Assembly: GCF_022458985.1 (NCBI RefSeq) | Contig: NC_061789.1 | Coordinates: 7,854,357 to 7,918,356, forward strand | DNA from: Mugil cephalus | Taxonomy: Eukaryota > Chordata > Actinopteri > Mugiliformes > Mugilidae | DNA: 64,000 bases | Direction of reading: 5' to 3' | Part shown: positions 51,101 to 62,973 of the stretch, piece by piece | How positions within the stretch are numbered: the first letter of the stretch is position 1 | Layout: each line of letters begins with the position of its first letter | Program-made: the position numbers and the translations under genes | Notes under the pieces: model-generated | The model's database searches: none | Told to the model about the DNA's origin: nothing | The model's input: the letters and a program-made list of their open reading frames with translations, nothing else

Positions 51101-54100
51101 GGAATCTCTCCTTACATAACGCTAAAGCTTTGATTGTCGTCCCACATTCAGTGGGCACAGGCAAACCTTAAAACACAGCGTTAGACGCGAGCTGATGTGA
51201 GCTGAGCAGACGCTAGAACGCAGAGTAACAAGCAACAAGGAGGCAGTGATATATGAGGAATATAATATATAACTGACAATAAAAGACCATTACATTACTT
51301 CTCATTACTTCAAGGCATATTTGCACTATTTGCACGGGGCTGGATCCTCCAGACAAGGATGTGGACGGAGTGACAGGATCTCAGTCAGTCCCTCAGGTGT
51401 AAATGCAACATGATGAGCGCGTTCACATGACTGAAAATATCTACCCATGGGGTGAAAGAAACCTGTCAGCGTCATCAAGATAACCTGCTCCAGAGGAAGC
51501 AACACACTCTTCCAGTGTCTTGCAGCGGCTGCCAAAATAAACGAGGCAAAACCAGCCTGACATCATCTGTCGACCTCCTCTCCAAAAGAAACAGGACTTT
51601 TTTTTTTTAACGTTTTGCTCCTGAGGACATCTACCACCCACGTGCTGGTTTAGACTACAGGATGCAAACAAAAAAACTTCAAGTAAACATCCTGTTTAGG
51701 AGCAAGGATAATGATATTGTTCTTTACCACCTACTAGGGGGACATCAGATGACAGTGATAGTTCATTGGACAAATTGAGTCAAAAAACACTTGTACAGAA
51801 AAAGTGTTGGTGGAGGTGCAGAAGTCACCATCGGCCCATAACATGACTTTTTCCTTTTAAAATCGATATAAAGATATTCAAAAATTGGAAAGGATATCGG
51901 AAGAAAAACTATTTTGCCATATCTGTATTTTTTTCCCCACCCCTACCATCGACACAGGAAATATTTACATTTGAAGAGTAATGTTTAGATCCTAAATCGC
52001 ATCCGTCGGGTCTGCTGGAGAAAGTCAGCCTTGAAGGCAGCTGTGTGCAGAAGAGAAACAGCCGCAAAGTCATAAATCACCCGAGGCTCGATTTTATTTG
52101 GGGAACCGCGATGTTTAGATTCAGCTATCACGTCTGTTGCAAACAATACTGAAGGGCAAACAGTTTAGGAAAGGAATTAACGCATCAAGAATAACACTTT
52201 ACATTATGTGTTGCTCTGATTGGTTGCTATCCAAATATCAAGTTGGGTGTGGAATTATTTTTTTGCCCTGTATCATTTTAAAAAAACAACGTGATTAAAC
52301 CTAAATGGGGGTTTAACCTCAGCCTAAGAGAAAATAGGTGTAATATTATTTACTTACTTAAAACCTTGTTCGGAAAAACACAGCACAAATAAAATATAAA
52401 CGTCATAATTTCTTCCAAGTGTAGAAAAGGAAGAATGTAAACTGATCTGAGAATAGGACCAATCTCAAAACAAGAGTAGCAGCTCTACTGCGCTGAGCAC
52501 AATTAGCAACACACTTTCCCCCGAAAAGATGGTTCCCATTTGTGGTGTTTCTCTCCCTCTCAGAAACACACTCCTCTATCTGTGCCAGAAATTATAGAAA
52601 CCATGTGGGTTGTAAACTCCAGCTTCCAAACCGCGAGCCCGGTTACAAAAGCTTTGTGGAGAGTTTGCCAGAGGATCCTGAACCTTCACATGCAAAAGAA
52701 AACGAGTCCTAGGCGGGAAATTTGCTCCCAAATGACCCTGTGCTTTAAGTAACTCAACAAACTAATGTGTGTTCATACTGCATGTCTCAAGTAAGTGAGG
52801 TTATCGTCCCACTAATGATGCGACACTGTTATGTCAGACATCAGATAGTTAATGTTTTCTACCGGGGAGTCGGTAGCTACAATCTCATGAAGCGGACTTT
52901 GCTTGGTCGGTTTTATTTTTAGTTACACGGAGGGTGTAATATGGAAACGCTACAGGCCCAGGCAAATTTTTAGAGAGATTGCATCTAAATCTGTTCAGGT
53001 TAGGTCTGCATGAACTACAAATCATTACAGAGAATTGGGCCGCAGTAACTGAACAAGACTGATTTAAGTCTGCTCCCTTTAACACTGAGATAAAGTTATG
53101 TTTAATGAAATTATATAAATCTCAGTTTTTCCTACTAGCGCGTATGAAAATCTGCAGGGAGGAAAAACGAGAAAAAAAAAAAACACACATAGGACGCTCT
53201 GACTTCCTGTTTCCCTGAACTGTGACAGAAAGCGTTTTACCCCTTAGCGCTGAGGCCTATATTTACCAGGGGTCTGGAATTGGGAGGCTGGAACCAAGCG
53301 GAGAGCCTTCGAATTTCCATCCCAGTATCTCTGGGTGGGTAGGACCTGACGCTGCGATCAGGATCGTTCCAGCCCACCCTCATTTCCCCTCCCACGGACG
53401 GCACCACTCGCTCCGCGGTGTCCTTCGCGCTCGGGGATGCGGCGCTATAGTGCGCCGAGTTATTTTGCTTTGGTTGCCGTGGAGACCACTCCAAACAGCC
53501 CCTGGCCTGGAGGCAGACTGATCAGTAGCAGAGGCCGGACATGTAGCGCTTCCAAAGACAGATGCTGTAACACAAACGGACACGAGCCAGCTTTACGCTC
53601 CCCCAGAAAAGCTCCTGGCGTGTAAAGTAACTCAAAATAACGACGACGTTTAAACGCACCACCGATAGCTTGAATTCTCTTTTCGTCACTTTAATAAGAG
53701 GTTTAAAGTGACGGTTACAGAAAGGTCCGCGTGGCTGTGAGTTAATGCTCAGAGAGAAATAACTTTGCCGTGTCTGGAGACCACAGCTGTTGTCGTTTGG
53801 TTGACCGGCAGTGCGTGCACCGAAACAAACTCACAACCTGTGTCAAAACAACTGCAGCAGCATCTTGAACAACAGCTGTCCAGCTGGCACATGCAGCTCG
53901 CTTCAGTTGCATCCATGAAACCTTGTGAAGCGTTACTCGAGGTCAATGCGGTCTCACCGATTTCATGTGGTTTCTCAGACTTAGTCAAATAAAACAATTA
54001 CACCAAGTAAAGGCTTGAAAAAAAAACTACTTCTCCGACACTTCTTCAGAATGTAGATAGGAGGATGAGTCTTCGCAATAATTTTATCATTTACACTAGT

Positions 54101-57100
54101 TTTCTGTAGCTGCTGTTCATAGATGGCGATATACATTATCAGCAATCAACACTGTCGCTGCTGTCGCACTTCAAATATCACTAGCGTTGGGGAAAAAAAC
54201 AACAACGAGAGGCCCCAGCCTCACTGACCCACTTCCACCGTCATAAAATATGAAGGACTCCAAGTGTGTGTGTTTGTGTGTCAACGCTCAGCACACACAC
54301 ACCTGCTCCCAACGCGTGCACTGGAGTAGTCCTCCTGTTTTTTTTTTTTGAAGTGGAGCAATATACAATAGAGATACAAATCACAGAAATGTTTCAATCC
54401 AATGCATCGCAACCAGTTTTCTGCAGTGAAGGTGAATCGAAGAGCTTGAAGGGGCGGGTACTGCGAAACTATCTGCAGAAGAAACTTATGTGACATATGA
54501 TTCAGATTGTTCCAGCATTTGAGGACAAAAAGAGGAAAATTAAATTAAATCAATTAAAAATGTAACTTTTTTCCAAAATCTTGGATCTGATTGAGAATTA
54601 GTTACAGAAAAATATCATTTGTAAAAAAATTAAAAAATAAATAAATAAAAACTATAATGACCAAATTCTTGATGCAATCCACATCTAACTTTATTGTAAA
54701 GACTTCAAATTAAAGTTGGCATGAAAAAGGCTTATGATTTCAGGAGGCTTAAGTGTGTGGTTTGTAGTAAAAGCTGTTCAGGAATGACACGAAACACCAA
54801 ATAAAATAACAACGGCAAACTTACGCATGTTGCTTTTTATCCACTAAAAACAGACAGGAAAGAAAGTGAAAGGAGTGGTGAGGAAGTAGGCCGGCACAGA
54901 AAATCCCCAATTCTCTAATGAAAGTCTTGTGAGGTTATAAGTCTGTTTAGAAACGTGTCTGAATATCGGTTACATTAACACAGTGGCCCGTGTTGTAGCG
55001 CTCTCCCCCTGCGCCGTTTGTCGCTGCTCTTTTGAGCTTTGACAACAGATGGTCCAACGGTTTTGGTCACCTGACCCCGTCCGTCTCTGCATTGCTCCCT
55101 TGTATTCACTGTAAACCCATTCACACACCTTCTAATGCCTGACAGCAACTAGCAAAACAACATTTATTGCCAACATGTCTATATATTTAATAAAAGCCAA
55201 GACAATAAGATGTAACTGCATTGTGTTGGCTAACTTACAGTTCAACAAGTTACACCAATAGAGCTGAGAATGATCAGCCTCTCAGCCGTGGTGGACAAAG
55301 GCAAATGAAAAGCATGGACCTCTCAACTGGTTCGTCAAGAGGCATAAACTATTAGCGTAATCCTGGGATCAGAGCCACAGTTGTGACTGAGAGCTTCATT
55401 AATAGCTTCTCAGCTGACTGTGTTCAAAGAAACACGATTAGCTTGTTCCAGTCTTTCGTCTACCTGGCAAATTCCAGAGTCAAACAAGCTTTTGTACATT
55501 CATCTCACTTTGCCCGAGTCCACACAGGGTGACTCCTACGACTGGTTACTGAGGCGGGATTTCACGGTGCTCAGATTCATCCCGTGGGCCACGAAGCTGA
55601 CCTGACATCGTGAGAACATTAGGAACATTAAAGCAAGCCATTCCAACACAATAAGCTTTTGTCATATCTAGGGAATATCTCCCCGTGGGCTGCTAGACGT
55701 TGGGTCTGTGGCTCCAGTGGCGCTTCAACACAGCCCTGGAAATGGGAAAACAGCAAAGTGGCTCGGAGTAATCAATAAAAAAATGTTTTAGCCACTGAGC
55801 AATAAATATTATGAGCCAATAGGAACTATATTAAATCCTGCATTAGATGCTATGCTTTAGTTGATAGGTGGGATATGTTTTTCTCTGATCCACAGACACA
55901 AGACAGATGATCAGCTGTAGAAGCAGGAGACATGTGAGTATCGCCCAGAGCTTGTGTGCTTCCTCGGAGAAACATACCAGGAATTGAGCTTTTAAACTGA
56001 AACTGCAGCTAGTTTTAAAAAGTCTTGTCCATATGAAAAAACCATTCACTCGTCATCAGCGGCTCTGTTTATGGCAGTGGACATTCCAGGGTTTATTTTC
56101 AAGTGAAACTATCTCAGCACCAACGTATCACTAGCTAATGGGCGGAACCAGTTCCTCTTGCAACAGCCGCCCTCTGTTTGCCACTGTCCTCTCCCGCTAT
56201 CAGTTTGGTGATATGGACCCAAGTCATGGACGAAAGGGTTTGGTGAACTCTGTCTCAATCAGGTCACCTCAAAGCTGACACTAGCTGAACTCACTGGATT
56301 TGGTCTGCTCTCACAACAAGATCGGTATCATAGAAAGCATTGTTCGCATTAGTACTGCGTGTCTATCTATTATGAAATCAAAGATTCCGACTAAGTGCTA
56401 AAGGGAGGGGTGCTATAAACCGGCATAGAGTAAACGTTAACAACCTTCTCCGAGCAATGGTTCGCTGCACCTTTAAGTTAGAATTCTGTCCTACTAATGC
56501 CTCCATGCCATTTCCTTCTAAGAGCAGCCGAGACACAAGATACAGAACACAACTAATGCAATTAGTGCATAACATGAAATGTAATTACTTAGAGAAACTG
56601 GGTGGGAAAGTGTGCAGTATTCAGACGGTACTTTTCCCACTTAGCTTCTGCATTTATGTAAGAAACAGCTGTATACCCGGGTCTTGGTTCAAACTTGATT
56701 TTTTACGAGACACTTTCACAGTCTCACTTGAAATACAGGAGGCGTCTGCAGCTAAAAGTCATTCCGTCTTCTTTTCTCTAGCCAGAATGCGAGCAAAGTG
56801 CAGGGCAAGGTGATATTTCATTTTCTGACCCACACGCCCAGATGCCTTTCTCTTTTCGCTAAGAGCAACAGTGACAGCACTCAAAACAACAACATTCCTG
56901 CACATGCATGAACCTCCTGTCAGCCACGCCTACGTTAAGCTGCGAGGATGAGTAAGACAAGAACCGGCGCATGGATCAGGAGAGGCTGGTGTTACAGGAA
57001 TGATACGCGTTTCCAACTAAAATCAAACAACGAATGAGACTCCGCTGAATTTTCACGGAAAGAAAGTCGGATGACACACCTTGATTCGGTACTATAGTAC

Positions 57101-57666
57101 AAGTGTGTAAACCAGTTCAGAGTACATCTGTCTTTAATCTGTGCAAGGCTTCCTGATTCCCGACTAAGCATACAAAGACAGCCCAACCAAATTCTGCGGC
57201 TGACTCATCAAAACCACAACCACAGGGTATTTTTAAAGTAAGAGATTGAAAAATCAGCTATGTGTTTGATTGTAAAAAAACAACAGCTTGCATAATAAGC
57301 ACACTAAAAACGATCTAACAGTGGCATTGAGCATTAATATCACTTAATAACATACTCGGTCCAAGGTTAACTGAGCCAAAAGGAACATGGAGCAGCTGGT
57401 TGACATTACCCTCGCAAAGTCTTCAAACTGATTACAACGCGACAGCAGGATCTCAAGGACAAATGCACACATTTTACATGGATTGTCTGTGTTGCCCGGG
57501 GCCACAGATAACACGCAGGGTAAAACCGAAATAGCGTGGAGCTGAAAGTTTGATGCTGCAGTCTGCGTACGGCAGCACGGAGGTCTCACCTGAGAGAGTA
57601 AGTATAGCCGGTGTTCTCTGGAGCACACTGTGGCGGTGAGTATGTGTGCAGCTGGGAAAAATCCAT
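39568..57666 (-). CDS. sun1: sun1, SUN domain-containing protein 1
   Basis: Twenty-two coding exons with consistent phases, 3156 nt, 1051 aa with all exons included. SUN1 sits in the inner nuclear membrane, binds lamin A with its N-terminus and KASH proteins (nesprins) with its C-terminal SUN domain, forming the LINC complex that couples nucleus and cytoskeleton and anchors meiotic telomeres. SUN1 rather than SUN2 is supported by the start MDFSQLHTYSPPQCAPENTG and PRMSRRSLRL, the SYSTAALDFEKEH segment, and the GYICKDCSSH zinc-finger-like motif, all SUN1 traits. The chosen ATG (57666) has A at -3 and G at +4; an in-frame ATG lies two codons upstream (57672). First coding exon 57666-57590 begins 21 bases after an acceptor, so at least one 5' non-coding exon lies upstream. 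xylt1 follows on the same strand. Confidence 0.97.
41202..43091 (-). CDS. sun1: sun1 exons for the luminal coiled coil
   Basis: Exons 43091-42816, 42735-42643, 41936-41845, 41749-41605 and 41516-41202, residues 553-859. The sequence is rich in heptads of Leu, Glu, Gln and Arg (VDLERLERVERQLSLLWERV, ATRLAQLELQLNTLAAKTE, EVQRLEVELSKIRQELQGVV). This coiled coil trimerises SUN proteins in the perinuclear space. The exon 42735 acceptor follows a 13-base poly-T tract. Large plus-strand open frames here are antisense shadows. Confidence 0.93.
41937..42642 (-). other. sun1 mid-size introns
   Basis: This 706-base intron and others over 300 bases (40326-41034, 43357-43731, 44503-45124, 45203-45888, 46018-46447, 47389-47810) show no gene or recognised transposon; they contain A/T homopolymers only, apart from the (CA)19 tract in the intron at 44503-45124. 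Confidence 0.5.
43166..44502 (-). CDS. sun1: sun1 exons for hydrophobic segments and membrane span
   Basis: Exons 44502-44405, 44245-44143, 44049-43956, 43790-43732 and 43356-43166, residues 371-552. They encode DDCKGKQYSETH, two amphipathic or hydrophobic segments (VGTVAQRLLSIFWMSL and GWYQLVSLMSLLNVFFLTR) and a very hydrophobic transmembrane helix at about 474-500 (RLLLLLLPLLLLLWLWFWG). A Pro-rich luminal linker follows (PVPAPETPLQQTPATP). This matches SUN1 topology, where only the last hydrophobic segment spans the inner nuclear membrane. Confidence 0.92.
45079..45116 (-). repeat. (CA)19 microsatellite next to a sun1 5' splice site
   Basis: On the plus strand a perfect (GT)19; in the sun1 transcript it is (AC)19 starting at intron position +9 after the donor GTAAGCAG (45124-45117) of exon 45202-45125. 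Confidence 0.95.
45125..48014 (-). CDS. sun1: sun1 exons for the nucleoplasmic region, including four symmetric cassettes
   Basis: Exons 48014-47811, 47388-47153, 46952-46701, 46582-46448, 46017-45889 and 45202-45125, residues 26-371. The first two carry PRMSRRSLRL, a Ser/Thr-rich stretch and TVTTTTTVTT. The third has the zinc-finger-like GYICKDCSSHS. The fourth is hydrophobic (APVVSFFTLILNSVVWLG), the fifth is Ser-rich with KRA...GFRA, and the sixth is short (AHSSFCGSMNVKDL). The last four exons are 252, 135, 129 and 78 nt, all multiples of three and all bounded by phase-1 introns, so each can be skipped without a frameshift. Mammalian SUN1 is known to be variably spliced in this region. Confidence 0.9.
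48268..48290. repeat. (TA)n microsatellite
   Basis: Alternating AT run followed by eight or more T. Confidence 0.9.
51735..51945 (+). mobile_element. hAT-like MITE, internally deleted copy C
   Basis: Starts TAGGGGGACATCAGATGACA and ends TTTTTTTCCCCACCCCTA; the interior matches the copy at 25796 (TCATTGGACAAATTGAGT, CAGAAAAAGTGTTGGTGGAG), but the 5' CGATACGATA part is deleted. Flanks CCACCTAC and CCATCGAC agree at six of eight positions, a plausible aged target duplication. Confidence 0.7.
53230..53620. promoter_or_regulatory. CpG-richer stretch with RFX X-box in sun1 intron
   Basis: GC- and CpG-enriched island in an AT-rich intron. At 53473-53486 GTTGCCGTGGAGAC fits the RFX X-box consensus GTTNCCNNGGNNAC exactly. 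Nearby are CGGGGATGCGGCG and TATAGTGCGCC. It may be an alternative promoter or enhancer of sun1; no transcript evidence is available. Confidence 0.4.
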
Positions 57667-57687
57667 GTTCATTCTCCTTTGTTTAGA
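57590..57687 (-). CDS. sun1: sun1 first coding exon
   Basis: The acceptor TTCTTGCAG ends at 57688; 21 bases of 5' UTR follow, then ATG at 57666 and residues 1-26 (through QCAPENTGYTYSLS). Phase-2 donor GTGAGA. The segment is the conserved SUN1 N-terminus. Too short for a gene finder that ignores splicing. Confidence 0.93.
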
Positions 57688-60615
57688 CTGCAAGAATCAG
57701 GATGAAAAGCACAGGACCGTTTCAGCCAAAGCCGACATGCTGAAGGAATAACACACACACACATTCACTCTTAAAAACGCATGCACTGCCGTGTTCAGCC
57801 CGTCTGATGCACAGATATTATTTCTGCCGATGAGCTCAAGTTCTGCCACAGTTTAACAGTATTTCCCCTAAATAATAAAGCAATTCTAGCACTAAAGACT
57901 GAGTTATTCACCAAGAAAACACAACCACTAGTAAGTTCTATACTGTACCACCAGGTCAGAAAGGCCAGAATGAGCCATAATGAGAGCTGCTGGACATTCC
58001 TTTTCCTCAGTGACACAACAATGCTACCATGGTTCTGCCCGTGCTCGACAGTTGGCCAACCTCTTCCTGCATGCTGGCTCAGGCTGGTGGATGACGGAGG
58101 ACACCAGTAAAGCTCCAATGAATGACTTGTCTTTTCTCCTCTGGTCAGAATCCAGCCTCTTAGAAATTACTGGCAGGGACAGCGCTGAGAAAACGTCGAT
58201 CCCCTCTCTCTCTCTCTCTCTTTGTATCCGGGCAGCTACTGCTCCTGTGCCTGCTCGAGTAAGCTAAGCATTATGAAACCTAGTAAAACAGAAAGGGGTG
58301 GGGTTGGCTTTTTAGGCAATAGGCGGGAAGCAGCTGGCCCGAGGGCTGAACTTCTGAGTGAAACCTGTATAATGTGCGAACGCTATCCAAATACCATGCT
58401 GCCATAAACCACCATTGTTGGCTGGATGTTTAGATACGCCTACTTAAAACTGCTGGAAGATGTAGCTACAGATGTGGCATTGACACTAGTGGGTTTTTGC
58501 ACATCTCATATACTGTACATCTGGATATACAGTCATAGTGGTGTGATTTATTGTTAAATTAGCCTGTATTTTTAGCTTTGTATATGGGCTACTGAATGCA
58601 TGCCTGCAGGTAATGTCCACTTGTATACTAGTGTGCAAATAACGCCAGTTTTTAGAATGGATTTAAGCCACGCGACGCACTAATTTGCTGGTACACTGTT
58701 ACCAGCCCAGCACTACATCACCCTAAGTGGGTTGTTAAAATTCTCAGTTTACGCGGGGGTGGTAATTCAATTGCATGTTGTAGCTTGTGCTGCTGTTAAA
58801 CCAAGATTAAGATTTTTTTTTTTTTTTATAAGAATAGTAATACAATAGTTGTAACCCATGCTCTAAATTACTAAGAGTCTTAATCAAATTTCTTCTCAGT
58901 TTTTCCAATCAGTGCAAAGATGGAGCAGCACACAAAAATAAAAGCAGCTTTTACCACCAAATCTCAACTCATAATCTTAATCTAGTTTCAAATCCGCACC
59001 AAGTCTCCAATCCTTAAAGAAGGATAAACGGAAACAAATACCCAAAAGCCAAGGGAGCTACTAAAATTCAGACAGAATTGATTTTTTTTTTCCAACTGTT
59101 ATCTAACAGAACAAAACATATGTGGGCACTGATATTAAAAAACCCAACCTGCTAAAGCGCGTTCACAGGGCAACAACTATTTACTATAAACCATAAATAA
59201 GGGTGAAGATGGTTTGGGGATCTTAACCATTAAGAGCAATGCGTGTTAGAATATGACAGAATCTGTTTAAAAAAATTACATTTAATGCTTGAGCTCATCG
59301 ATCAAGAAACAGGCTGAACCTTTCCCACAGTGCTTCATTTCACCTCACATCACACCTTTTTGCTGCCTCCTTTACGCAAACCAGCTGCGACGAACGAACC
59401 GCGACTAGTTATAACGTCAACACACTCACGTGAACGCAATTTAAATAGACGTTAAGTTAAGCAATGGCCGCATGTAGTGTCCGGCCAGATGACACATAAG
59501 CCCCATTCCTCGCTCCCCGTGAGCTAAATTTAGACGGTCGATGTATTTAGACGACGCCGTCACTCAGCGGAGCAATGACTTTACAGGCTTGTGCGACGAC
59601 GCGCAGTTGCCATTTCTCATCATATGCAGTCATTTAACATTGCCCAGTCGAAACAGTAGATAATAATCACGGATAACACGTGTGGCGGTTGATAATATTG
59701 AAGATGTGCAGAAATTAGCTTAGAAAATAAGGCCTGCGCTCGCTGTCAAAACAGTTGTTGGTGAAGGAGCCCAGCAAAAAAATAATGCATTTTATGAAGG
59801 TGCAAAGACGCGCTCGCAAAACGACAGTGCAGCAAAAAAAAAGGTGTCGTTCTATTTATCATGTCAACTTGCCCGCGTGGGTAGAGTCCATGCTATGTTA
59901 TTATTCTTTATGAGCGTAATCCAAAGGTACAAGGTCCACACATTACTTCCACTGAGGATGCGCAAACTTCTACCAGCATTCCGACGCACGGAATCCCAAA
60001 ACGGTCATTTGTCAACGCGAATGATAAAAAAATAATAATAATAACAGATCCGATACGTTGTTCTCTGGAAGAAATACACACAAGTTTACAAGTAGCGAGT
60101 CACTGTTATGCTAGAGCACAACAAGCAGATTTCCAAAATGGCTTCCCGGGCTCAACAAAGCCAGAAGGAGAAGGATCGGCACGGAGCTGATCCTCCCACC
60201 GCCAGGCCCTCTATTGTAGGCCAGGGCGCACACTTTAAATCTGTTGGAGGAAAGCTGCGCTGCGACGGCATGCTCCCAGCACTGACAGGACTCGTTTGGC
60301 ACTATTGTTTGAAGCTGAAGCGCTGGAGGGGACCACGACAAAAAACAAAACAAAACAAACAAAACAAAACAATGGACGGTTTCTGCGTAACATCTGCAAC
60401 TGAAACAACTTCACACACAGATGATTAAATGCTAATTATTTATATTATTATACCAGAAAGCTCACTGAAGTCACGCTCATGATAATAGAAGGGATGGTAT
60501 TTTTGAATGCCTTAATATCATATCATTCACTTCACTTTATTGTATTAAAACACTAAAGTGTTTTGTTATTTAGCCGGCTGATTAAATTGCCTCATCAGAA
60601 TAATAGAAACATGTC
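57688..60615. other. sun1 upstream region, proximal part
   Basis: No protein gene supported. Contains a (CT)n run near 58205-58221, T homopolymer at about 58817-58828, and a modestly CpG-enriched region 59440-60340. On the minus strand around 60145 is GGAAGCCATTTTGG, a YY1-like element; a non-coding sun1 exon could lie here, but I find no convincing donor. Confidence 0.4.
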
Positions 60616-62541
60616 AGTACTGGGTGTGGGTACTGGCAAGGATTTCACAATACAATATGTACAATACTTGAGCCACAATGCAGTAAATGATTGCAACATT
60701 ATGACATTACTGAGGAATATTAAACGCAGCATAAAATACGTATGATACGCATATATCTACACATCAGATTACACGGATAATTCATTGGACAAATTAAGAT
60801 AAAACACATTAATCCAAATGATCCGTTTTCAATTTACTGCACTTACACAGAAAAAGTGGAGATGCAGAAGTCGTTCGCGATTGGCCCAAAGCATGGCATT
60901 ATTAAATCGACATTAAGACATTAAGAGAGAAAGAATACTGCGATATATTGCCATGTTTATATTTTTTCCCAGCCTTAGTCGGCACAACACAATCGATTCA
61001 AGAGCACCACAAACCACAGCCTCCAAAATGAAAACACAGTTGAATTAACAGCTCTCACAATTATTTGAAACAAATGCTGAGCACCACAGCCTTCACGAAG
61101 CAGGACTGTTCAAGTAGAATGAGCTGTCCAGTGAGCATACACGTGCAACGTCGCAGTTACTACGCACATTTTAAAGTGGGAATTGGACGATAAACAATTG
61201 AAGAATAGAGCTATTGTTATTAAAGTGGTCTCTCTTTTCATATTAAATATCACTGCTGGCAAAATGCGGTGCTGAGTTTGGTAGGAAACGATGTAGCGTT
61301 TAAATACTGAAAGTGTTCACGTGTAATCTGGAGTTTGAGTTCTTTTAGCATATACTACCTTGACTACAGGAAATCAGATTCTCTGTTTACTATTAAACCT
61401 TGTGATCTTAACTGTCAGGAAACCACATGTCAACACATTATTATATCATATAAGAATATTGTTATTATTCTTTAGGAGTCTAATCCAAAGGAACAAGCTC
61501 CACACGTTACTCCAGTGGAGGATGCACAAACTACCACTATCATAACATTGTTTTTTCTTTTCCATCAACATGTTTGTTGTGGATAAATGACAAAATGCTA
61601 AGAAAGGCATAAAAGCGCACAAAAATTTCATTCAACCATGCATTTTCCAGACAAAGTCACTCCTATTTCCACATATTCCATTTTTTTTTCCTTTAAAAGA
61701 AAAAGGAAAATAGAGTTTGGGAGGTTTGCGAGACCACACAATCCGAATGCTTTAATAAAAAGAGATGTCTTGAAATACAGCTGGCAAAACAAAGCTTGAA
61801 GTATCTGCATGTAAAGCTCATTTCTCTTCAACTGATGCTTCATTTGTGGCCAAAAAAATCCAAGCAAGTCTAATTTGTACCTGACAATTGATGGCATCAA
61901 AACAGTTCATATCACTGACATAGAATGAAATGTTACTAGAACACTGCAGACGGATGCGGCTTTATTACTGTACCAATAATCCAGTCACATGTGCCAAATC
62001 ACTCATTTACAATCAAGTCCAGATTAGGAATAATCACACTGCTAAGAGCCTCATTACCTCCTAATTTAGCCTGTAACGAACAAATACGACAAAAACTAAA
62101 AAAAAATCATTGTGAGGTGAAGTGAACAGCTAGGAATAAAGTAAACAGATTTCGTTTTATATTGCCAAAAGTTGCAATATTAATCTTAGCGGGTTTGGCA
62201 ATCTATATTACAACGTAATCACAGTCTAGCCCTGCGCAGTCTTTTGGCATACACACTTAGACAAAACCAGACAAGGAAAAAAACATTTGGAGACTAATTT
62301 CACTCCATAGAAAACTATCTAGAAGAGCAAGAGCGGCACACGTGGAAAAGAGAAAAAAAAATCCCCTTCATGACTGTTCAGTTCATGTTGAAACAGCGAA
62401 AGAAAGGTGGCAAATTAACTGACTTAAATGGAGCAGTCAAAACTCTAACACAATACAAACCACAAGCTTTCAATATGAAAAAACATAGTTGAATCAATAG
62501 CTCTCTCTGTTATTTTATACAAATGCTGAATACCGTAACCT
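59896..62541 (+). repeat. pair of local direct duplications
   Basis: Block 59896-59975 matches 61460-61536 at roughly 85% (TGTTATTATTCTTTA, AATCCAAAGG, TCCACAC, GAGGATGC). Block 61009-61092 matches 62454-62541 at roughly 75% (ACAAACCACA, GTTGAAT, AGCTCTC, ACAAATGCTGA). Offsets are 1564 and 1445 bases. Either an old tandem duplication of about 1.5 kb or two fragments of the same dispersed repeat. Confidence 0.6.
60620..60975 (+). mobile_element. hAT-like MITE, diverged copy D
   Basis: Same order of landmarks as the copy at 25796: GGATTTCACAATACAATATG, ACATCAGATTACACGGATAA, TTCATTGGACAAATT, CACAGAAAAAGTGGAGATG, TACTGCGATATATTGCC and terminal TTTTTTCCCAGCCTTA. Ends are mutated; boundaries are approximate. 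Confidence 0.65.
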
Positions 62542-62949
62542 CTGTGGAGATATTTAGTGCTTATCTGTTATACTCATTTTACTTGTTTAACCAATGAACT
62601 GGCAAGTGAGAGGAGTCTATTGCACAAAAACCTACAACATACTTAAATAAGAAGTCATGTGGTGGAGGGCACATAAGGTCTCAAATGAGGCGCCACCTGC
62701 TGGACAGCTGTCTGTAAACTTCTCCGCGCTCAGCCACAGATGGCTCAGTCAAAGACTGAACAGCAGCAGACTATTCTCACCACGATTAATTTTGATTAAA
62801 TCCTCCTCACGTACCATTAGTCACACAGGTGTGTTTCAAACTACCACGTCAACGTCTGGAAGCCAGGGTGTGGAGGAGTCATGCACACATGCAAGACACT
62901 GGCTACTCCTGGAAATAATCCATTTTGAGCACTGAAAACACTTTCGAGT

Positions 62950-62973
62950 AAAAAAAAAAAAAAAAAAAAAAAA
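62950..62973. repeat. poly(A) run of 24
   Basis: Pure A run in non-coding DNA upstream of sun1. Confidence 0.95.

Larger units (their letters stand above)
48015..57589 (-). other. sun1 first coding-region intron
   Basis: A 9.6 kb intron between the first and second coding exons. It contains a (TA)n run (48268-48290), a MITE copy (51735-51945), and a GC-richer stretch at about 53230-53620 with an X-box. No exon with SUN1 similarity is seen inside. Short open frames show no recognisable protein. Confidence 0.5.

Noticed and set aside
53222..53625. Short open frames on both strands in the CpG-rich stretch of the sun1 intron
   Set aside because: No similarity, no convincing splice context; explained by base composition.
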